Position numbers and translations under genes: made by a program
Source: Scytalidium lignicola
Lineage: Eukaryota; Ascomycota; Leotiomycetes
Assembly (NCBI GenBank): GCA_002812745.2
Contig: NCSJ02000037.1
Coordinates: 124,001-188,000, forward strand
Length of the DNA: 64,000 nt
Direction of reading: 5' to 3'
Shown here: positions 58,923-64,000 of the stretch, piece after piece
Layout of the letters: every line of letters starts with the position of its first letter
Position numbering within the stretch: position 1 is the first letter of the stretch
The notes under the pieces: generated by a model
Seen by the model: the letters and a program-made list of their open reading frames with translations, nothing else
Told to the model about the DNA's origin: nothing
Databases searched by the model: none

Positions 58923-60738
58923 ACGCAAACTCTGCAAACCACTTATGTGGACCGAAACCAGTTGCAAGACTTCGGTCTGTTTCGTATCTANTTTNGGGGG
59001 GGGGATGGTTCAATCACAGCAATGTTGGAATGGACTGGATGTGATATAAGATGGGGTGATGGGCTATTGAGTATGAGCAGGCAGTTAGAATAATGTACAG
59101 CGGGATTTAGTTTACATATTTCCAAGGTACTACTTGACTATTGTAAAAATTGAGGATTAATTGGATATTCATTTTTTTGTCAATAAATCCCAGAAACTCC
59201 CATATTAATTCTTCAGTTGTTGCAACTCACATCTCAGAGGTCCTTTAACCCCTGAATCTATGCAGACACTCCTTACAGGGAAGAACTAAATAATGGGGCG
59301 CTTAACGGGCACGCAGAGAACTGAGAAGAAATCCATAGGCAGTGAGTCTGACGACCGTAAGACAGTCCGTCAGTGGTCTTTCCGACGAAATTTGTCAGGA
59401 ACACGCTTTGGGTGGGGCATTTTACCGTCAAGGATAGGAGCGGAAAGGTTAAGTGACTACATGTGGAAATTTTGTGGCACTTGGACTGAACTGATTGCTA
59501 GTCTATATTATGTTATACGTACGTACAGTATAAAGGGGTAAGCCATGAAAATTGTTCCACACACCCGCTCTTTAGCTCCTTGATATGATTGGTAACTTTC
59601 AGTGACAGAGGCATCCTCTATAACATCTTATTAACCTAAGTTACAAACGATTGGCATAAATAAGGTTTGACTGATGGACTGTGAAACGCTGATGATATAT
59701 TCCGGATGTAACCTGAGTTGCCCCTCTTGCCTAAAGCGGTTAGCGACTGATCTCACGGCGAAATGCAAAATGCCATACAGTTAACAAGGGAATGTCACCA
59801 CAGTCACGCCAAAGCGCTAGATCAGCGCTAAGTCTCCGAGATTATCGACTTCCAGGTTGCTCAATACGGGCACCGTGCTCACCGTAATATCGTAATGATT
59901 TGCTGCGTCATGAGTAACCCGGAACGACATACATATATAATATCAGATTCGGGAGTAGTTTAGTAACTGCATGTAAGTAAAGGATCCAAATCTACCTCAA
60001 TCATTCAGGTGGGCCTGGTTAAATAATTCTTCAGCCGGTGGGATGCAGGCTGGTTGCTTCAGGGGCTGTTTTATCAGATTTGTTTTTGTTAGAGTTGCCT
60101 AATTCACATACCCCATCTCGATTTCTGGACTGTGGAGCTATTACTTTTCGTCCATTCTGCAAGTTTTAATGCTCCAAAGTCCCGGTTATTTTAATATCTC
60201 ATCCATTAGGGGTAGGAGATATGAAAGGGGTGAAAGGTGGGTAAAAAAANTTGTGTAGTTAGTGAATTCTTTCATAGAGGAAGAAGGAAATTTAGAACCG
60301 TTAGTTTTCCTGTACAACTTCCGAGACGTTATGTGTCCCGGTTTTAAGTCTGATAATTTAACATTGCCTTAGCCTCCAGACACTAGTTCGTTATGAGTTA
60401 AACGGCTCAACATAGTAAGTGCTATAGTGTGTCATCATGTGATAAAATCAACTCAATTAATATACTCGAAACACAGTTCACTCATGTACAAGTCCAACAT
60501 GAGCCACCCCCTTTAAACGCTCCTCATCAGTCTCTGAAGTTACAGGGCCGAGGATAGCAAAAGAAATGGCAAAAGCCACTATCAATCTCTGTCACCGATA
60601 CAAAACTCTTCTTTCTCACCAGGTATATATACTGGAAGTAGCTCTTTATTTCGACTGCTCCATATCATCGTCAGAGATCCACATCAATTAAAATACTTTT
60701 CGCAGTTTAACATCACCTATTCCTGAGACGACCTCATA
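58923..60738. other. Gene-poor region
   Basis: Holds unresolved bases at 58991, 58995 and 60250 next to homopolymers. A frame at 59293-59541 has no motif. Nothing further recognised. Confidence 0.45.
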
Positions 60739-61017
60739 ATGTCATGGTTTTGGTGCTGCTGCCAATGTGATAATTCACAAATCGCGGAACCCGATGATGA
60801 CGCTTGCAAATTGTGCTTCCACGTACGATGCTCAAATTGCGAAATTGGGCTGCTTGATTGGAAGCACGATCCAAATCCTCCAAATCCACAATCTTTCCTG
60901 ATATCAGCTGGACTTGAAGAAGAGCCGGTATTTCATTGGGGCGATTATCACAGCATTGGAGGTTTCTATACAGTAACTTGGATAATCTACCGGTTAAGAC
61001 CAATTGTGAATCTGTAA
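60739..61017 (+). CDS. Small Cys-rich zinc-finger-like protein
   Basis: 92 aa, single exon, starting MSWFWCCCQCDNSQIAEPDD. The first ~35 residues follow a pattern seen in a family of small fungal proteins: W-x-C-C-x-C ... C-x-x-C-x-H-x-R-C-x-x-C (here WCCCQCDN..., CKLCFHVRCSNC). It probably binds zinc, as in rubredoxin- or RanBP2-like knuckles. The remainder, EEPVFHWGDYHSIGG, has no known motif. The gene lies 230 bp from the MULE. Fungal genomes hold several such genes near secretory and secondary-metabolism loci, but function is unknown. Gene reality is plausible because the Cys/His spacing is intact. Confidence 0.6.
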   Translation: MSWFWCCCQCDNSQIAEPDDDACKLCFHVRCSNCEIGLLDWKHDPNPPNPQSFLISAGLEEEPVFHWGDYHSIGGFYTVTWIIYRLRPIVNL

Positions 61018-61248
61018 GCAACCGTAAAATCAACTCAATATGACGTTTATTCATCGCCATTTTCAGGTATTTTTGATTTTGATGGAATAACTGTCTCATA
61101 AGCCCTGCTTGACTACTTGCCCAGGATTTAAGTTAGGTGACGCTAGCTATCAAATTATCTAATCAGGCTCGGCCTCACTTGGCTTAACTTATACTCTGGC
61201 CAATCATGTACTCGGGGGAATAGTGGGTGTATACGAACCGATTAATTA

Positions 61249-61309
61249 AGGCCTCAGCTAAATCTACTCCCGACCGCTGCAAAATCTACTCCCAACGCCG
61301 ATAACGGCA
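61249..61309. repeat. Left TIR of the MULE
   Basis: Begins AGGCCTCAGCTAAATCTACT and ends CGATAACGGCA. Contains the 11-mer AATCTACTCCC twice, at 61261-61271 and 61283-61293, spaced 22 bp. Confidence 0.95.
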
Positions 61310-61362
61310 TCCACGGACCATGCGCTTACATACAAATTAGTAAGGAAACACTTAATCCTCCA

Positions 61363-63550
61363 ATGAATCGCACATTTTGCACATTTTTCACTGTTATTTT
61401 ACTGAGTACTCTTACTACCATTTTTACTACTATATGGGGAATAATGACAACCAAACCACCTTTTGCATGTGGTCCTCCACCTCCAGAAGCTGTTTTTGCT
61501 GATATTGCTACTTTAAAAGCTGCAATTCAAAAGCATGCTCGTGAAAATGGATATGCCTTCCTCACTCGAAGTTCTAAGCCAAATCATGTAGTATATCACT
61601 GTGATCGCGCTGGTGACTACAATGCGAAAGGCAAAAAGCCTACTGTTCATCCTACTAAACAGCGCAATGGTTCAGGATCTAAGAAATGTGGTTGTACTAT
61701 GAGAGTATCAGCTACTAAAGATGCAAAATCAGGAATGTGGACACTTAAGGTTTTAGAAGCTATACACAATCATATGGCTTCTGCAGCACCTGTAGCTCAT
61801 TCAGCTCATAGAATTGCTTCTTTGGATTCAACTGTTCGCGATCAAATTGAATCCTTATGGAAATCTGGTGTAAAGAATGCACAAATTTTAAGTGTTTTGC
61901 ACATCAATTATCCTGATATTGTGATAACCAGCACTGATATGAAAAATATAACTCAATCAATTCAGATTCAAGAATTAGGAGCTAAAACACCAATTCAATT
62001 ACTTTTGTATGTGTTAACTAAATATAATTCTGGTTGATTGCTAATAAAATAGGTGCAAATTGACAAAGCACAATTTCAATTCAGCATATAAGACTAATTC
62101 AAGTAACAACATCACTGAATTGTTATTTGTCCACCCTACAACACTTGATCTTTGGAAACATAACCCTGACGTTTTGTTGATGGATTGCACTTATAAAACC
62201 AATCGATTTAATATGCCATTGCTTAATATTTGTGCTATAACAGGAGGGAACAAAGTAGTTCAAGTGGGAGTAGCATTCTTGTCGAATAAATCGGAGAAAT
62301 CTTACAAATGGGTTCTTAGTCAACTCCAGGAGATGATGCAACTTCATCAAATTCAGCAGCCATACTCTATAATTACTAATAGAGAATTAGCTTTAATCAA
62401 AGCTATTGATTCATTGTTTCTTAAGTCTATTCATATCCTTTGCCGTTAGCATGTTAACATGAATATATTGGCTAAAACCAAGAAATATTTTCCTGGTCCA
62501 ACGAAGGAGGATGGAGTTTAGAAGCGCCATGCAGGGTTTAATACATTCTTACAAGCTTATGTCAATGTTTTCAACTCTACAACTGAGCGCGATTATAGTG
62601 AGAATCTCGCTGAATTGAAGAAATTCGATCATAAAGCGGTTAATTATATGATGAATACATGGCTTACTCCATGGAAGGAGAAATTGATGCGATATTAGGT
62701 TGACCAACACCTTCATTTTGGTGTGCTAGTCACCTCTTCAGTTGAAGGATGCCACGGAGTTATAAAGTCATAGTTACAACAATCAACTAGAGATTTAAAT
62801 GGAGTATTTGATCGATTAGAGCTTTTTTGGAGTGCTCAGCAACGAGGAATTACTGAAGCTGTAGCTCAAGATCAACTACGGCCTAAGCATAATGTGAATC
62901 TTCCTCGATTTGCTGAATTGATTGGTCAAATCCATGGATATGCACTTCAAAAGCTTCATTTTGAGGTAAGCAAGCTACCAAAGCATGGCGCACCAACCTC
63001 AATATGCAATTGTACTATCCAGAAGTCTATGGGCCTCCCTTGTTACCATACAATTTGGGAGAGAATTAAAGATGGAGGATCAGTTCGGATCCAAGATATT
63101 CATCTACACTGGCTGTACTACCGATCGCCTGAAATTACTCAAGAGCCTCCACTGATTCAAGTGCTTGATCCACTTGTAATTCGCGGTAAAGGTAGGCCAA
63201 AGGGTGCTTTAGGACAAGGCAAAAAGCTCCCTGAGTCTAATACTAAACGGTTACCTTCAGCATTCGAATTGCCTTCATCTACAGCTCCTCCAGCTGTAGA
63301 TCTATCGCCAATACCAAAGGAACAGCTGTATATACTGCAATCAACTACCCAAATAGCTATGGCACGCTTTGAGCAAGGTCATATTGATCAATATGAGCCA
63401 GGAACTATGCGCGAAAGAAGTTACATGAGAGGCATATCATCAGTGCACAAAGATGATTATATGGAGTTGTCAGCTAATTCAGCTGACAGCGCAATGTTGA
63501 ATGAGACCCAAGAATGTATTGAAGTGGAGGTTCCTGGACGGTTACTTTAA
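61363..63550 (+). pseudogene. MULE transposase (FAR1-type zinc domain, DDE, SWIM), inactivated
   Basis: N-terminal FAR1/FLYWCH-like DNA-binding domain: YAFLTRSSKPNHVVYHCDR, KKCGCTMRV and an HNH-type end AIHNHMA; then QSIQIQELGAKTPIQLLLYV. After a TGA (62035) and a frame change before 62060 comes the MULE catalytic domain: FVHPTTLDLWKHNPDVLLMD with catalytic Asp in LMDCTYKTN, then YSIITNRELALIKAI. The second catalytic Asp (TDREL) is Asn here. It continues SSVEGCHGVIKS with the third acidic residue region. A SWIM zinc motif CNCTIQKSMGLPCYHT (CxCx9CxH) follows, then a Pro-rich C-terminus to TAA 63548-63550. Within this one frame lie four stops, all TAG: 62447, 62519, 62696 and 62771. Confidence 0.9.
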
Positions 63551-63657
63551 ATGGTGGTGTAGTATGGTGTAAGTAGGATAATCGCAATTCATTTATGCTA
63601 CTTTCAGTACAGTAATAATTTGTATGCAATTTAAAGTACTTGGAATGCCTGAGGTTG

Positions 63658-63718
63658 TGCCGTTATCGGCGTTGGGAGTAGATTTTGCAGCGGTCGGGAG
63701 TAGATTTAGCTGAGGCCT
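63658..63718. repeat. Right TIR of the MULE
   Basis: Exact reverse complement of the left TIR, from TGCCGTTATCGGCG to AGCTGAGGCCT. Confidence 0.95.
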
Positions 63719-63759
63719 AAACTAATAATAACTATGCTATAAGTAAACAAAGAATTGGC

Positions 63760-64000
63760 ATACTAATGTCAGGTCCTCAGTGTGCCAATCACGTGAAGGG
63801 AGGGAAAGAATAGGGGTCTGAGTCCTAGCCGCTTCTTAGCTGCTGACTCCCGTCTATAAAGAGGGGGTTTTCCCGTTCTCTTTAACGGAGGTCAGAGATC
63901 AATCTTGTAACCCTAGAGAATGCTAGAATCCAAAGCAAGTTTACACCTAACCTACTACTACTACGCTGCTAGTCTCCTACTTGTTTTCAGCCTCCTGGTC
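63760..64000 (+). repeat. LTR of a retrotransposon, truncated by the window end
   Basis: Plus-oriented copy of the LTR seen inverted at 33.7-34.1 kb. Shared CACGTGAAG, ATAGGGGTCTGA, TCCTAGCCGCT, GTCTATAAAGAGGGG (TATA box) and GTCAGAGATCAAT blocks. It is less AT-shifted than the other copy. The LTR starts near the MULE right end and continues beyond 64000, so the element type cannot be told from the window. Confidence 0.75.

Larger units (their letters stand above)
61249..63718 (+). mobile_element. Mutator-like DNA transposon (MULE) with 61-bp TIRs
   Basis: The element is bounded by perfect 61-bp inverted repeats and encodes one MULE transposase on the plus strand. Size is 2470 bp. Flanks (ATTAATTA before, AAACTAATA after) do not give an unambiguous 8-10 bp target duplication. 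TIR perfection suggests recent insertion or that the ends are under selection, while the transposase is already inactivated. It lies next to an LTR at 63760. Confidence 0.92.

Noticed and set aside
59293..59541. 82-codon plus-strand frame.
   Set aside because: No motif and no context; probably chance.

Overview
The window is nuclear DNA of a filamentous ascomycete (Pezizomycotina; the gene set and intron style fit Leotiomycetes, but that rank is inference). Evidence: short GT-AG introns (mostly 46-120 bp) in most genes, fungal house-keeping proteins (Sgf29, Arf6-type GTPase, Ssn3/Cdk8, Arp2, complex I B18, Pmc1-type Ca2+-ATPase), and an AT-rich island of transposons carrying the C-to-T / G-to-A decay of repeat-induced point mutation (RIP).

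Layout. 1-20.3 kb is gene-rich and intact: SAGA subunit SGF29, the Arf6-type GTPase, Mediator kinase SSN3, a sugar transporter of the VPS73/GLUT-like type, ARP2, the twin-CX9C complex I subunit NDUFB7, a second sugar/polyol transporter and a GPR1/FUN34/YaaH-family membrane protein. 21.4-24.4 kb is a small gene graveyard: a broken opsin-related gene, the C-terminal half of a type-B carboxylesterase and the last part of an ABCC-type transporter. The ABC relic abuts, and supplies the stop codon of, an otherwise intact fungal-specific regulator (24.4-26.1 kb). 27-32 kb holds a cupin, an unknown protein and a small LEA-like protein.

32.8-42.4 kb is the transposon island: a MITE with long inverted repeats, a Tc1/mariner relic, an LTR fragment, a heavily RIPed Helitron whose HUH and Walker A motifs are destroyed, and a degraded fasciclin gene. 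44.0-47.5 kb is an intact vacuolar-type Ca2+-ATPase, followed by a HET-domain scrap and an intronless bacterial-type P-loop kinase.

49.2-57.6 kb looks like the tailoring half of a dying secondary-metabolite cluster: an NmrA-like reductase (one nonsense codon), an FAD monooxygenase (one-base frame conflict at a splice site), a DUF1772/anthrone-oxygenase-like gene (frameshift), an intact SnoaL-like protein, a second NmrA relic and a P450 with two nonsense codons. No PKS, NRPS or terpene synthase is visible in the window. The last 4 kb carry a small Cys-rich protein and a Mutator-like transposon with perfect 61-bp terminal repeats. Its transposase frame is broken by four TAG codons, each explicable as Trp TGG hit by RIP. 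The window ends inside an LTR of the same family as the fragment at 33.7-34.1 kb, in the opposite orientation.

The sequence contains 18 single N bases, most of them beside homopolymers, so one-base frameshifts should be treated as possible base-calling errors; the nonsense codons are safer evidence of decay. All splice sites were placed by eye from GT-AG consensus and family alignment from memory; no searches were run.
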